Positions 36,252 to 48,286 are shown, numbered from the stretch's first letter. The stretch: DNA of 64,000 bases from Phytopythium helicoides (GCA_024867545.1 JANFNE010000010.1:310001-374000); one strand, 5' to 3'. Notes: generated by a model not told the origin, from the sequence alone. Made by a program: numbers and translations.

Positions 36252-36623
36252 CGCGCTCCAGAACAGACAGAAAGAACAGCTCGAGCTGCCGCATTGCTGG
36301 CAGTAACCACTGCGAGCTAACCCCTCAATGGATACATAGGGAGCATCGTAGCGCTTGAACTGGAGGTTGTCCGAGCAAAGGAATCGATCACGCCAACACA
36401 AAGAGAAGTCCTTTTCCGTCTTGCTTTTCGATTCGTCAGCCTCATTGAAGAGAGGTGGTGGTCGCAGACTCGCGCAGAAGGCGGCATGTCACGTGCCGTC
36501 TTGCTCGGATCTCTTCATCGCCACCCTCTGCAGGTCAAACTCGTCCTGCCCCTCCTCGTCTCGGGCACAGGTATGAAGTGCTACGCCCAGCATCACTTTG
36601 CGCACATTGGCGGACTAATACAA
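36252..36623. other. Convergent intergenic region
   Basis: 372 bp between two converging genes. No coding pattern is supported; 3' UTRs are expected here. Confidence 0.45.
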
Positions 36624-37332
36624 TCAAGACTTGCTTTCCTCGGCAGCATTTGCATCGGAAGACGCAGCAGCGGCAGGCGCGCCGTGGTCGTTCTTGGGCT
36701 TCGCAGCCCAGTACTCCTCCATCTGACGATCCAGCTGCACAGCCTTCGGGTCGGGGCCCTTGCCGGCCTCGTGCCAGTACGTGTCCATCTCGACATCGAG
36801 GTCGTCGCTCGTGATCTCCTTCTTTCTTGCCGTCTCCGCGACCGCCACGACCCCCGCGACCTCCGCGACCGCCACGCACGCCGCGACCCCCGCGAGCGGC
36901 AGCGCCAGCACCACGGCCTCCGCGCACGCTCTTCTGCGCAGGCTTGTTGCTGTTGTTGTTGTTCTTGACCGGCTTGGCAACCGCCTGGTCGAGACCCTTG
37001 CGGTGCTTCTGCACAACCTGCTGGCGCTTGCCGCGGTTGGCCTGCTCAACCTGCTTGAGCTTGGCCTTCTGCTGCAGCGCCGTCTGCTTGGCGGCCGTCT
37101 TGGCCTTGGCGGTCGAGTTGGTCTGCGAGCGCAGCACGGGGCCGCCCTGGGCCTTGCGGCGCGGCAGCTGCACCGTCGGCTGCTTGGCGCTCACGGGCGC
37201 CTCGTTCGCCAGGTGCGTGAAGCGGCTCGACAGCGGGATCTCCGACACGCCGATGACGGCGCTCGGCCGGCTGGCCGCGCCCTTGCGCTGGTTCTTGACG
37301 GACGTGCGCGCTCCTCCCTGGCGGCGCTGCAT
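36624..37332 (-). CDS. CHTOP/FoP-like RGG mRNA-export protein
   Basis: Intronless, about 235 residues. N-terminus with SSRFTHLAN, a Lys/Gln/Ala-rich middle, an Asn-rich spacer, then a long RGG block and a C-terminal segment ITSDDLDVEMDTYWHEAGKG resembling the FoP/CHTOP duplication (LDxDLDxY). CHTOP-type proteins are nuclear, bind RNA through RGG repeats that are arginine-methylated, and join the TREX export complex. The frame breaks once at AAGAAAGAAG just before the C-terminal segment (plus ~36830); dropping one A gives KKKEITSDDL. Low complexity limits certainty of the family. Confidence 0.6.
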
Positions 37333-37563
37333 CTTCGCTGGCTCCGTTGTTGTTCGCTTGCGCGCTTGCTTGCTTGCTGGTGGCGCGCCGGTGGCTTCTT
37401 GCCGAGTGCGGGTGGACTTTTCCCGCCGGACTTCCCCCCTTGTTGTCCCTTCAAAAAATCTCGAAACCGCGATCTCGTGTGGGCCACATGGGGATCGTAG
37501 GTCGCGCGAAGGTGGCTGGGAGGTTTGAACCGTTTTGATCAGTTTCCAACAAGGCAGCGGCGC
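37333..37563. promoter_or_regulatory. Shared bidirectional promoter region, CHTOP-like/CDC27
   Basis: Only 231 bp separate the two divergent start codons, so both promoters must lie here. No defined motif is placed. Confidence 0.5.
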
Positions 37564-40220
37564 ATGGCGGCGGAGATGGCGATGGGCGACGCGCTGGAGC
37601 GCGCGCTGCGGCCCAAGATCCGCGAGTACGTGGACATGTGCGTCTACGAGTCGGCGCGGTTCCTGGCGGAGCGGCTGGTGGCTCACGTACGTGTGACGCG
37701 CGCTTGGTGGCGACGCGTCAAGCGGCTGGCTCTGACGGATTGGTGTCTCTCTGCTCGTTGGCTTTATCGCATGCAGCGCCGGTCGGAGGAAAATTTGCAC
37801 GAGCTTGCTACATGCTACGTGCGTTCTGGGCAGCTGAATCGCGCTATTGCGGTTCTTGCTGGTGCGCAGCGGGAAGAGAACCGTTACTTGCTGGCTGCGT
37901 GCTGCTTCCAGCAAGGAAAGTTGACAGAGGCCGAGGACGCGCTGCTACAGAATGAAGGAGGACGCGACACAGGCATGTTTGGGTGATGAGAAAGATGGCA
38001 ACATTCCAATGGGTGCTGCTGGGCTGTACTTGATCGGGCCGCATTTGCAAACGTGGAAACCGACGAGAGCAAGCTGTCGACTATTTCGTGAAGAGGTGCG
38101 TCGAAGCATGTCTGATACAATCATCGCACTTTATAGTGTTTACTGATGTATCACTATTGCAGCTTGGAAATGGACCCGTTCCTGTGGTCGGCTTATGAGG
38201 AGTTATGTGACCTCGGTGCAAATATTGACGGCTTCGCGGTTCTTTGGCTCGGCAACGTACTTTGAACGAGGTACAACGATGCCTTACACTGCGATGTCCT
38301 CACTCGCACGGTGATTAACTGTTTATCTGCATGTAGACCTTTCCGATGACCCAACGGAGGTAGTAATCACATACGATGAGAGTCACTTGGACGGACAATT
38401 CTCACGATAGCAACGAAAACAATAATGCTGGAGCTGACGAATCGTCGTCGGAAGAATCTTTTTCGACCCCGCGGCCTCGATCTCTCATGGAGCTGACTTC
38501 GCCATCCCACAACGACAATGGTACACCCATTCAAGCTAAGCCAGGGACGACTAAGCCTCCATACCACTTGGCATTCAAGACCCCTGTTTCTGATCGCGAT
38601 TCGTCTGAAGTTGTCAAGAAGCCTCGAGTTGGTGGACTGCAAAATATGATTGGCGTGGCAGCACCAAACAACAAGCCTCGAAGGACTTTGAGGAGGCCGT
38701 TGGCAGACAGTGAAGAGAAAGGATGGCGTAATGGACGTTTGTCATTCTCGTCAACGTTTGAAGATTCGCCTCTGGTGCGTATTTACATACAGTGTTGATG
38801 TTTGGTGCGATAGAGGGGTCTCATGGCAGATTCTTGTTTGACACACTGTAGCTTCGCAAAAACGACCACGGTGGAAGGCAGTTACTCTTCGAATCTAGCA
38901 TCTTCCGAGACGAAGCTCAAGGCGCCGCCATCACTGAACGGCAAAGACAGCAAGGAGAGGAGGTAAAAAGTGGCTACCAATTGCATATTTTGCTCGAAAT
39001 GGACTGACTGGATGCCTTGGTTTTGTTGGCATTAGAATCTTCGGCGTCTACTGAGCTCGTTTGGGTCTATTTATCAGCGTGTGAGCACGTATATGTGCTT
39101 GGAGGCGTTAGAGTTGCTAGAGCGCCTGCCACACAGCCAACGCACGTCTGGCTGGTCCTTGCAACAGAAGGGGCGAGCGTATTTCGAAATGGCAGATTAC
39201 GACCAGGTAGGGTTCTATGAGGCTTTGGTTGTTTATTGGTTTGGACTAACAGTGCTTTCTAATTGACTAGGCACAGGATACATATCGAGTCATGTTCCGC
39301 AACGAGCCGTACCGCATGGAGGGCCTCGACCTGTACTCCACAGCTCTGTGGCATCTCAAGAATGAAGTTGAGCTTTCCTATCTGGCACAGCAGGTGACCG
39401 ATTTCGACAGGCTGTCACGCGAGGCTTGGTGCGTCGCAGGCAATTGCTTTAGTTTACAGAAGGAGCATGACACGGCGCTTACGTTCTTTCAGCGGGTACG
39501 AATGAGTCCGCAATGATCCGAGCTTTCTCTTAATCACTGAAGTCGTGTTGCGTAGGCTATTCAACTTGATCCAACGTACACGTACGCGTACACTCTCGCA
39601 GGTCACGAGTACGTGTCGAACGAGGACTTTGACAAGGCGATCAATTGTTATCGACACGCGATTCGCACGGATGCGCGGCACTACAATGCCTGGTATGGCC
39701 TCGGCACCATCTACTATCGGCAAGAAAAATTCGAGTTTGCGGAGTACCACTTCCAGCGCGCGCTCGAAGTCAATCCGCGCAGCTCGTTGCTGCACTGCTT
39801 CCTTGGAATGGTGTTGCACGCTATGCATCGATTCGACGAAGCGCTCGCTGAACTAGAAATGGCTGGAGAGCTGCAGCCCAAAAACCCGCAGGCACGCTTC
39901 CAACGCGCAAACGTGCTCATCACGCAGCAGCGCTTCGAGGAGGTGGGCGTCAAGTCATGTCATGCAGGTTATGCTTGCCGAGACTGACGTATTGGCTTGC
40001 AGGCACTCGAGGAATTGCGAGTTGTACGCACATTTGCACCGCGTGAGTCATCGGTGCATTTCATGATGGGGCGTGTGGCGAAACGGCTAGGACGACGCGA
40101 GGACGCACTACGATACTTCACCGCAGGCGCTGTACTTCCACCCCTAAGGACAACAATCTCATCCGTGCGGCCATAGACAAGATCAACGAGCCCGACTTCG
40201 ATGACGAGGAGCGTCTGTGA
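37564..40220 (+). CDS. CDC27: CDC27/APC3 subunit of the anaphase-promoting complex
   Basis: TPR scaffold of the APC/C ubiquitin ligase. N-terminal pattern ESARFLAERL...RRSEENLHELATCYVRSGQ, a low-complexity middle (Ser/Asn/Glu-rich), then TPRs typical of APC3: ALELLERLPHSQRTSGW, GRAYFEMADY, YSTALWHLKNEVELSYLAQQ, HYNAWYGLGTIYYRQEKFEF and the ending DKINEPDFDDEERL. Exons include 37564-37686 and 37777 onward, with further short introns near 38093, 38272, 38775, 38963, 39208, 39494 and 39942. At least seven one-base excesses break the frame (around 37955, 38038, 38232, 38395, 40130, 40144). The protein order is intact across them. Confidence 0.86.
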
Positions 40221-40423
40221 CATCAATTAGACGGACCTTAGCTGTTCACTTGGTACACACGCACACGACTCGGTGCCAAATGTGCGTGTCAATCCGATCA
40301 AACCAAAAGTACCAGCGTTGCATAGACAAGTCTTGATGCGCAGCTCAGTTCATTTCGCTCGTCGGCGTCTCAATCGCCACCGTCCTCACAATACAAACGG
40401 CAAGAGCCCTGCTATCGAGAGAG

Positions 40424-41947
40424 ATGAGCGCAACGATCCATGTGCCGGCGTCAGCAAGGCGCGAGGCGCGAGAGCTGCTGGCAGCGCTGAGCGACTTCTC
40501 AACGGCGACTGACGCGCTCTCGCGGCTGCTGGAGACTCTGGGCGACGCCGACGAGCGCGGCAACGACCAGCGCTTCTCCGTGGTCGCGCAGGTCGTCTAC
40601 TGGCAGAACGTGCCAGCCGTCGTTGCGCTCCAGGATGTCGTGGCTGACTTTGACCTGGACGCGGACGCGGACGTGACGGTGACATCCACCATGGTGCTGA
40701 CGGCCATGGGAAAGCCTGCGCTGCTGTTTGCTGCGTCCATCTACGACGACTCGCTCGGCTGAACTTGTGTGGACGGGGCTGTTGACGCTGCGCCGGCGCT
40801 GGGGGAGCGCGGTTGGTCTGGTGCGGCAGGCTCTCGACAACGTGAGCGACTCGCACGGCTTCTCGGCGCTGCACTACGCTCTTGAGGCGCAGATGGACGC
40901 GCTTGTGCTGCGTATATGGCGAGATTTGATCCAAGCCGAAGGCGCGCCAACTATGGGGCGTTTACTGGCTCGTGTCGTTACGCAAGATGTTGCGCTGCCA
41001 GTCGCCAAACAGCAGATTCAAGGCCGCAACATCGGGAGCGGAGGTGCGACGTTGCTGCACTTTGCAGCGCGTGTCGGGTCGACCGTGGAACTTGTTCGTG
41101 CGTTGCTCGAGAGTGATCAGGTAGACCCTGGCGACTCAGGTAGACTGGGACGGTAGCTCGCCACTCCGTGTGGCACGCATGAACGGCAATCAAGAACCTT
41201 GTTGCTCTGCTGAAGGTAACTGTCCATATCTTTGAGGGAATGCAAACTTTGTGTGCTAACTAGAAGCTTGAGTCAATAGGAGGCTGTCGGAAGCAGAGAA
41301 AGCGACGACAATGAAGACGTGGCAATCCTAAAGGCATCCAGGGACGAGTCAGCACGCGTAAGATACATCTCAAGCCTCGAACCAAGTCCCGGATGCCTCG
41401 AGCCACACATTTTTCCAGCTCTGTGGACTCGCGAGGAGTGTGAGCGCGTGCTGGCCGAAGTCGAGCGCACGGCAGGAACGCGCGGCTGGGACAAGCAGCG
41501 CCACACATCATATCCGACGACAGACATGCCAAGCTATCGAGTAATCCAGCTCGACTCTTGGGTGCGAGCCGTCATTGCCAATCGACTATTTCCTCTTATT
41601 GCAAGGCACTTCACGCTTCCAGCATCACCGGGGCTGCGTCGGTGCGACAGATTAGTTTTCGCGAGCTCTTCTTTGTGAAATACGAGGCGCGTGCAGGTGA
41701 ACGCGCCGAGCTGGCGCTGCATCGAGATGGTTCAGTCCTTTCTTTCAACATTTTGCTAAACCCGGCTGAAGAATTCACGGGTGGAGGCACTTTCTTTGAA
41801 GACTCGGGTCGCACGGTGCATATCACACAAGGTGATGCCGTTGTACACAGCGGTAAGGTGCGGCACGCGGGAGCTCCAGTTCTCTCAGGCCGGCGTATGA
41901 TCCTTGTCGCGTTCCTTGACGTTGTCGACCGAGTTGAGTGGCCTTAG
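40424..41947 (+). CDS. Ankyrin-repeat protein fused to a prolyl-4-hydroxylase-like dioxygenase
   Basis: First half: ankyrin-type repeats (SHGFSALHYALEAQMDALVL, GGATLLHFAARVGSTVELVR, DWDGSSPLRVARMNGNQ). After an intron near 41212-41280 comes a 2-oxoglutarate/Fe(II) dioxygenase fold: LHRDGSVLSFNILLN holds the HxD pair, GGGTFFEDSGRTV the following strand, and VRHAGAPVLSGRRMILVAF the second His and the 2OG-binding Arg. P4H-type enzymes hydroxylate proline; the substrate here is unknown and may be chosen by the ankyrins. Frame breaks: +1 near 40760, near 41143 and near 41190, and -1 or +2 near 41625. The order of the parts and lack of stops between them support one gene. Confidence 0.65.
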
Positions 41948-41964
41948 AGAACTTAAACGATAGC

Positions 41965-44900
41965 CTAGAACTTTTGGAACGGAAGCCCCTCGATAGGAGT
42001 ATCGTCTTCCAGCGCATATAGCCGCTGGCACCAGTATTTTTCATCGTAGACGTCGTCGTCAATTGACGACTGGATAGTTAGTGTCGCTTTTGCCTGCACT
42101 CACCATACGTCAATGAAAAGTGTCTTGTAAATGAATATTGAACTGCACTGCCTTACCCGCTCCAGTTCGAAAAATAGCAGTCGGTCTTCCCAAATTTTGT
42201 CGTAAGTGTTGCCAAGCATCTAAAAACATATAAGAGCCTTGCGTGTGAATCCGAGTGTTTGAGAAACCATGCAACGGCTTCTTTCTTACAGCAATCAGCA
42301 AGTTGAGAAGCATGATCGTGCCAATCACAGCGTATGCAATGAAGTGCAGGATGGCCACTGGTCCGCCTTCGTAGATACTGTCCCAGTCCCAACTCCCGAT
42401 GCTGATCTGGAAGACGCTCGTAATCGATGACATATAACTACGACATCCCTCAATCTATAGCTTCCAGTCAGGCACAGCATCATTGTTGATGGCAAAAAAA
42501 AAAAGTACACTAACTCACCTGGAGAATGAAGAAAGCAAAGGCAAACCCACACAAGAATACACAGTAGACCAGTACGAAAACCAACACATCCGTAAACATC
42601 TGCAAGGACACAGGTCAATACTTATCACTCCTGCCCTTTTAGCGATGGTTCTACCTTAGCGATCATTCGGACAAAAGGACCGAGTAGCTGGGTGCCACGT
42701 GCGAACTGGATCCATCGGATAAACACTTGCGGTCCAACTATGCTCATCAGCGTAAGTCGGAAATTGTACACACGCCACATCTGAATGTTATACATCGACT
42801 CCTGGTACACGAGTAATCTGAAATCGTTGTCGCTTCCCATGGCTAGGTTTTAGATGGTATAGTTAATGAACCTGTCAATGATTCACCCAGAAAACATGTC
42901 GGGCATACCGTTCGGAATCACTGTTTCGACTAGTTCCGTAATGAGGAGGATCCATACGCAAAGGATCTGGACTAGGTTGAATCCTGTCCAACCATCGCGT
43001 AGATAGTTGCGAATATTGACGCAGTCCATGAACGATTTGTACTGAGGTAACAAAGAATCAAAATTCAGAAGTCAGCATCAGCATGAATAGTCTACCGTGA
43101 TAATAATACATGGCGAATATTGCATACCTCGCGATACGAGTAATAGGCGTTGATAACCGTGTACACGATTCGAGCGATATCACGAACATACACATGCCAG
43201 CTTGCTGAGTCTGTGAAAGCATGATTTCTGTACCCGCCGACAGGCATGCCGACGTAAGTGTCTCCAACGTACAGATACCTTTTCAGCCACAATTTTTCAG
43301 ATTAGCGCCGAGTATTTCTTTGAAATATTACACAGTAGCGATCGTACGTGGCGACGAAAACTGCGACAAAATACGCGAAGTAGATGTGAAAATCCGATCG
43401 AAAGGTCTGGCGAGCAAAGGAGTTCCACCTGTCTCGACATGCGTTAGATCTAAGTTGTTCGAGGTCAAAAATTATTGAGGGCTTACTTGTGATCCATCAG
43501 TTTGCTCACCCACGGGTGAAACATAAGTTCTTTGCATTCAGTCTGTAGAAAGGCGTGCAAGAGAAAATTTGAGTGGTGCATCGACATGTTAATAGAAACG
43601 ATTACATTCTTACTTCCAGAACCCACGACAGGGTAGGACTCACACCTCCTCGGAATTCTGCGTGGTCATATACATACTCGTACAGGATACCCTTGGGTTC
43701 ACACACAATGCTTTCACGATGCCCAGAGTGCGCTTCAGGTCGGTGCAAACACGTTCTGCACACTAAGAGCATTTCGACACGCCTAATGAATCGCCAAAGT
43801 CTCTTGATTGACTTCCATATCGTCACGATAATGTGTAACAAGAGTTTACGCCGCCGCCGCCGTTTTCGTTTGTGCTTTGTTGGGTCCCCGCGCATTTGAA
43901 GCAGCAACGCAGCGTGCTTATCTCGGGGATTCTTGACTTTATGATCAATGACCCATTGCTGGTTGTACTCTCGCACATCTTTCTTCATGTTGCACCGAAA
44001 CATCGGTACACGAAATGAATCCATTGCTAGTACTGCTACATTTGGATAGTTGTGGATCAGCAAGTGGAAAATTTTGCCTTTTTGATGTTGTTCTCGAGCT
44101 TTAAATACCTCGACAGGAGTCACGTGATCGCCCAATAACAATACACAGAGTAAGTTCGGCTTCAGTAATGAGCTTCCTGGTGCTGCTCGGAAGAAAATCA
44201 CGTCGCGTGGATTGCGTCCGCAGAATAAAGGCGATGAAAACAGCGAGTCGACACGGAAAGCACCGCCGTCAATATAATTTGCCATCGCATCCGATGATTG
44301 ATTGTCTTGATCAGGTATGCCTGTCGTGTTATTTTCTTCAGGAGACACTGGCGCGTGCTTGAGTTTAGGAAGTTGCATCAAAGCAGCTGCCTTATCACCC
44401 AGAATGGAATTCAAAACTTGGCGCCTGCCAATTGCAGCATCTCCAGGATGGGCTCCTGCGGATCGACTATGAAGAGCGGGCATCAGTCGGCAAACCGCGT
44501 TTCCATCAGGGGAGTCCTCGAACGTGCCTCGGAGTGTGACACCGTTTATCAATGTTAATTGAACGTAGCGGCAGATCCGAACATCTGCATGCCGTTGGAC
44601 GAGATATTGACACACTTCAGGACGCCGGCTTGATATGGCAAAGTGCAATCTGAGCTCACAAAACGGTCAGTTAGTGCATTCAAAATAAAAAAAAAACTAT
44701 TTATCAAGAACTTACGGCGTTTCGCCTGACTTGTTTTGGGCATTAATCTTGGCGCCGTTTATCACAAAAAGTTCGCACAACGGGAGGTACCCAGCCTCTG
44801 CTGCGTAGTGGAGTGGCGTATTCCCAGACGCATCCTTGGAGAGTGCGAGAGGGTGGCCACAAATTCTCAATAGGTCAGTGAGTGCGATGGCCTCGTCGTT

Positions 44901-45618
44901 GAGCTTGTCCAGTTCGTCCGAGAAATGTGCAAATGGTACACCAATTTCTGCAATCAGGTCACGGAGGTCTGAGTTTGACTCGCTTACGAGCGCCTTCACC
45001 TTGCGCAATTGCAATACGACATCCAGCAGTCGGCGAAGCAGCGTGAAACTGTAGGATTGGAACGGAGATTCCATTGGGTGCGCAATCCAATGCGCCAAAA
45101 GCTCTCGTGCTAGCTCGGTATACCCACGCTGTGCTGCCACATGGGCCACGGTGCACCTGCGGAAATGTTAAGTATGCAGATTAGTATGCAAATATGGAAG
45201 GAGAACCATGCCATCTACGACTGACTGATCAAGGCCGTGCGGCTGAAGTAGGTCGAGTCCCTCATTCTCCTTGCTCTGCAGAATACGAAGAATCTTTGGC
45301 AAATTCGGTCCTCCGAGGCGGAGAATACCGTCATCTGATATTACTGGACCCTGGACCGATGGTTTGCACTTGCAGCACTCTTCGAAAAGTTTTTTGCTCT
45401 GCGCGTAGAGGCAGTGCTCGGAAAAAATGAAATTGATTGTTTATGCATGGTGATTGCAAGGTCCATTCCCTCGGAATCATGGTGGCCATCGTTTCGAAAA
45501 AATGGAAGCGACCCATTTAATCTTGAACTTAGTATGCGGGCGGTCTCGGCAGAAAGGAACGAGCGGTACACTGGTCGTCAAGCAACGTTGTGCGGAGAAC
45601 TTGTCCCTCTGTGAGCAT
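41965..45618 (-). CDS. Ankyrin-repeat TRP-like cation channel
   Basis: Many short exons. N-terminal part (45.6-43.6 kb): an unusual leader, then ankyrin repeats (GYTELARELLAHW, NTPLHYAAEAGYLPLCELFV, RRPEVCQYLVQRHADVRI). Middle: a basic patch (KHKRKRRRRRKLLLH) at the membrane entry. C-terminal part: six-TM ion-transport domain, with RWIQFARGTQLLGPFVRMIA in the S4-S5 area, pore segment SVFQISIGSWDWDSIYEGG and S6 AVIGTIMLLNLLIAV, which is the TRP pattern. The stop is at 41965 after LEDDTPIEGLPFQKF. A T-run near 45410 is one base short. The frame stays open upstream of the first ATG at 45618 to about 45725, so an upstream exon is possible. Ligand and location unknown. Confidence 0.75.
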
Positions 45619-45937
45619 GACACTGGCATCACCAACACGTTGACGCAGCACAGAAGGCCTCCCTGGGGCGTTTAACTTCAACCACGAGGAGGGAACGGCA
45701 CAAGGAATGTCGAGGTAAACGCGGTCGCTTGTGGACCTCTAGTCTCTCACTCCTCAATTTGCCTCCCAGCTGCCAAGCCGTCCAAGTCCAAGCAATCCAA
45801 GCCGAAGATCTCCAAGCACGAGTCCAAGATCAAATCACACTCGAAGGCGAAGTTCTGTCCTACTTGAGCGTCTCGGGCGCCTTTGCTAGCCTACTCGCTC
45901 ACGTCACCTGCACTAGTGACTTCCGCTTTGCGAGACT
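45619..45937. other. Divergent intergenic region with a Lys/Ser-rich reading frame
   Basis: Between the TRP-like gene and the hAT gene. The plus strand at about 45772-45867 reads KPSKSKQSKPKISKHES and similar, an ATG-less open stretch that resembles a nuclear-localisation or histone-tail-like peptide. It might be a lost or unspliced 5' exon of the transposase, or part of the host gene that received it. No terminal inverted repeat was recognised. Confidence 0.3.
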
Positions 45938-47536
45938 ATGGATGCTGCTCCGAGATGGGCCGACGCCCCGACCAACAAACAGCTCACTTCAACTATATTC
46001 TCTCCTACCACGGACGATAGATGGCGTTGTCGAATCTGTGCTAAGCACCGCGTCCAGGTGCAAGGCAAAGGATATACGAATTTGATCGATCATCTGCGAC
46101 GTGCGCACTCCAAGGTTACCATCGAGTCAGCGTACAAACATATTCAGCAATACGGAACTACATCTCCTGTTCTGGATATCAGTCCACACGCTAAGGGGAT
46201 TCACGACTGGATTGAATGGATCGTAATGGAGAACCGCCCATTGAGTTTTTGTGAAAGCAAGCTGGTCCGAAAGAACACCAACTTACCGAAGACGAACGCC
46301 AAGGCAATGAAAGACTACATTCGCATGCTCGTCGATGTAGTCCGGGCTGAACTGAAAGAAAAATTGGCCGGCAAGCGGCTCGGACTTGTGTTTGATGGCT
46401 GGTCAGAGAACGGATACCATTTCCTCGGTACCTTCGCAGTTATGGCTCCTGACGACCAGTCGCTTGGATGTCCGCGTGAGATGTACTTGCTCTCATTCAA
46501 GCCACACAAAACCCGACACTTTGGTTCAGATGCTATTATCGACCTGTTTGACGAGATATTGGACGATTACGGCATTGACCTCACCCAACTTTGCTTCTTC
46601 GTTGGTGACAACGCGAGTGTCAACGTATCTATCGGCAAAAAGCTCAAGATTCCCCTCGTTGGGTGTGCTAGCCATCGCCTTCAACTCGCAGCGGAACGGC
46701 ACCTTGAGCCACATGCAGAGCTGCTGGAACAAGTATCCACTGTCGTAAAGTGCTTGCGGACCGGCAAGCAACGCGCTGTGTTGCGGGATGACGAATTGCC
46801 CATGCCAATATTGCGAAATGAGACACGTTGGTCAAGTACATTCGCGATGATCAAGCGGTACTTAGAGCTTGCTCCGAGTCTGGACGACACTGACCCCGAC
46901 TTGGCTCCATTATTGCTTTCGGCAGAGGACAAAAATCGCCTTCGCTCGCTGCTCGAGGAGCTCAAGAAATTTGAATCTGTGAGCAAGAAGTTGCAAGAAG
47001 ACAGTGGACTTACCCTGCGCCATGTCCGAGTACTGTTTGACAAACTACTGAGTTCATTCCCTGACTCTTGCCAGCGCCACCTCACAGCAGATGCACGCGT
47101 AGTGTCGTTCCCTCACTTTGAAAATGGCGTTGTGAAAATTTTGAGTGGCAAAGAGCACGAGCTGGAAACAACAGAGCGCACTGCATTGAAGCGATTCTTG
47201 CGCACCGAAGAGGCATTTGAGGACGATGAAAGTGATGACGAGCTATCATTTGCTGACTCTGCTCTCGCTGGTATTGACGTAGCAGTTGTGGACTCGCAGT
47301 ACATGAGCATGGACTGGATTCCTCCTACTTCAAATGATGTCGAGCGCCTGTTTTCTCAAGCTGGACTAGTCTATTCTGACCGTCGTCAATCGATGCACCC
47401 CGACACTTTGGAACAGCTTTTGTTTTTGCAGAAGAACCGAGGGCTGTGGAACGAGGCGACAGTCGCGGGTATTCTTCATCAGCCAAGAACCCCAAAAAAG
47501 AGAAAGCTGAGGGAGTCAATGTCACCGGATTTCTAG
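45938..47536 (+). CDS. hAT-superfamily transposase (BED finger, intact)
   Basis: Uninterrupted 532-residue ORF. BED-type zinc finger at residues ~28-60 (WRCRICAKH...LIDHLRRAHS: C-x2-C then H-x4-H). Catalytic core: GLVFDGWSENGYHFLG (first Asp), FFVGDNASVN (second Asp), the CASHRLQL C-x2-H motif, RNETRWSSTFAM and the terminal dimerisation block PPTSNDVERLFSQAGLVYSDRR (catalytic Glu in NDVERLFS). All hAT landmarks are present and the frame is clean, so it is either recently active or domesticated. Terminal repeats and an 8-bp target duplication were not found in the flanks. The C-terminus has a KKRK nuclear signal. Confidence 0.85.
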   Translation: MDAAPRWADAPTNKQLTSTIFSPTTDDRWRCRICAKHRVQVQGKGYTNLIDHLRRAHSKVTIESAYKHIQQYGTTSPVLDISPHAKGIHDWIEWIVMENRPLSFCESKLVRKNTNLPKTNAKAMKDYIRMLVDVVRAELKEKLAGKRLGLVFDGWSENGYHFLGTFAVMAPDDQSLGCPREMYLLSFKPHKTRHFGSDAIIDLFDEILDDYGIDLTQLCFFVGDNASVNVSIGKKLKIPLVGCASHRLQLAAERHLEPHAELLEQVSTVVKCLRTGKQRAVLRDDELPMPILRNETRWSSTFAMIKRYLELAPSLDDTDPDLAPLLLSAEDKNRLRSLLEELKKFESVSKKLQEDSGLTLRHVRVLFDKLLSSFPDSCQRHLTADARVVSFPHFENGVVKILSGKEHELETTERTALKRFLRTEEAFEDDESDDELSFADSALAGIDVAVVDSQYMSMDWIPPTSNDVERLFSQAGLVYSDRRQSMHPDTLEQLLFLQKNRGLWNEATVAGILHQPRTPKKRKLRESMSPDF

Positions 47537-47703
47537 GGTACGGAAGTGCCGTGGCGTGAGCTGAACTGCGTAGTGTACATGGATTCGAGCTAGACGTAGT
47601 CTGATAGTCGTCAGGGAACTAGAACTCGATGAAGGCAATACATATTACCGTAGCACTGTGCTCTTCATCATTTCCATTGTGATGGAATATGGCCGAATAG
47701 CCA

Positions 47704-48213
47704 TCACAAAGCGTAGAGGTGTTTTGGTTTGCGTTTTGCCGCCAGGATCTGCATGATATGATACTTCTCCATAGCATGGTTCACTTTTGCCGCTGCCCAT
47801 CCTTCTGGCCGCACCGATTCCTTCCTTACGAATTGCCGCGCGACCTTTTTGAGGTAGTCGTTTAGCTTCTGCGGCCCTGCGTCTTCCGTCGGCTTCTCCC
47901 CAGCGCTCGCTCCAGCCACACCCGCTGACGGTACGTGCTGCTTCTTGAGCACTTGTGCTGACCGAGTCCCTCGATCTTCATGGTGCTGCCGGCGACCGTC
48001 TCGCAGCCCCGCATCCTGCTTGAGCAGCAGCCGTGGCGGCCGCTTGCGCGCGCTCTCAACCACCACGCGCTTGTGCTGCTGCTTCTTGCGCTGCCGCTCG
48101 GCCTGCAGGTACTCCCGGTACTCGCGGAGCACCTGCTCGCGCGAGCGCGCGGTCGGCTCGGCCGGGATCGAGCTCAGCGCCGCGAACGTCGGCTCACTTC
48201 CGCTCGGCTTCAT
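47704..48213 (-). CDS. Small basic hypothetical protein
   Basis: Single-exon ORF of 169 residues, ATG (MKPSGSEPTFAAL) to stop. It is highly charged and likely helical: a Glu/Arg/Gln-rich segment (EQVLREYREYLQAERQRKK) is followed by a basic region and ends KPKHLYAL. No domain recognised. It is divergent from the DDX11-like gene with 73 bp between starts and ends 167 bp beyond the hAT gene. The arrangement and clean frame suggest a real gene; a nuclear or nucleolar location is a guess. Confidence 0.55.
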   Translation of the reverse strand: MKPSGSEPTFAALSSIPAEPTARSREQVLREYREYLQAERQRKKQQHKRVVVESARKRPPRLLLKQDAGLRDGRRQHHEDRGTRSAQVLKKQHVPSAGVAGASAGEKPTEDAGPQKLNDYLKKVARQFVRKESVRPEGWAAAKVNHAMEKYHIMQILAAKRKPKHLYAL

Positions 48214-48286
48214 CTCCAGCGGCGGTTTCTCTCGGCTTGGTTGAAGTGTCGTCCGGATAATTGTCGGCAGTATCCGGATTTAATGT
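48214..48286. promoter_or_regulatory. Very short bidirectional promoter
   Basis: Only 73 bp separate the start codons of the hypothetical protein (minus) and the DDX11-like helicase (plus). If the start calls are right, both core promoters must overlap here. Confidence 0.5.

Noticed and set aside
36535..37914. 459-codon minus-strand ORF
   Set aside because: Only its middle matches the CHTOP-like gene. The upstream part runs antisense through CDC27, and the downstream part is the wrong frame after the one-base break.
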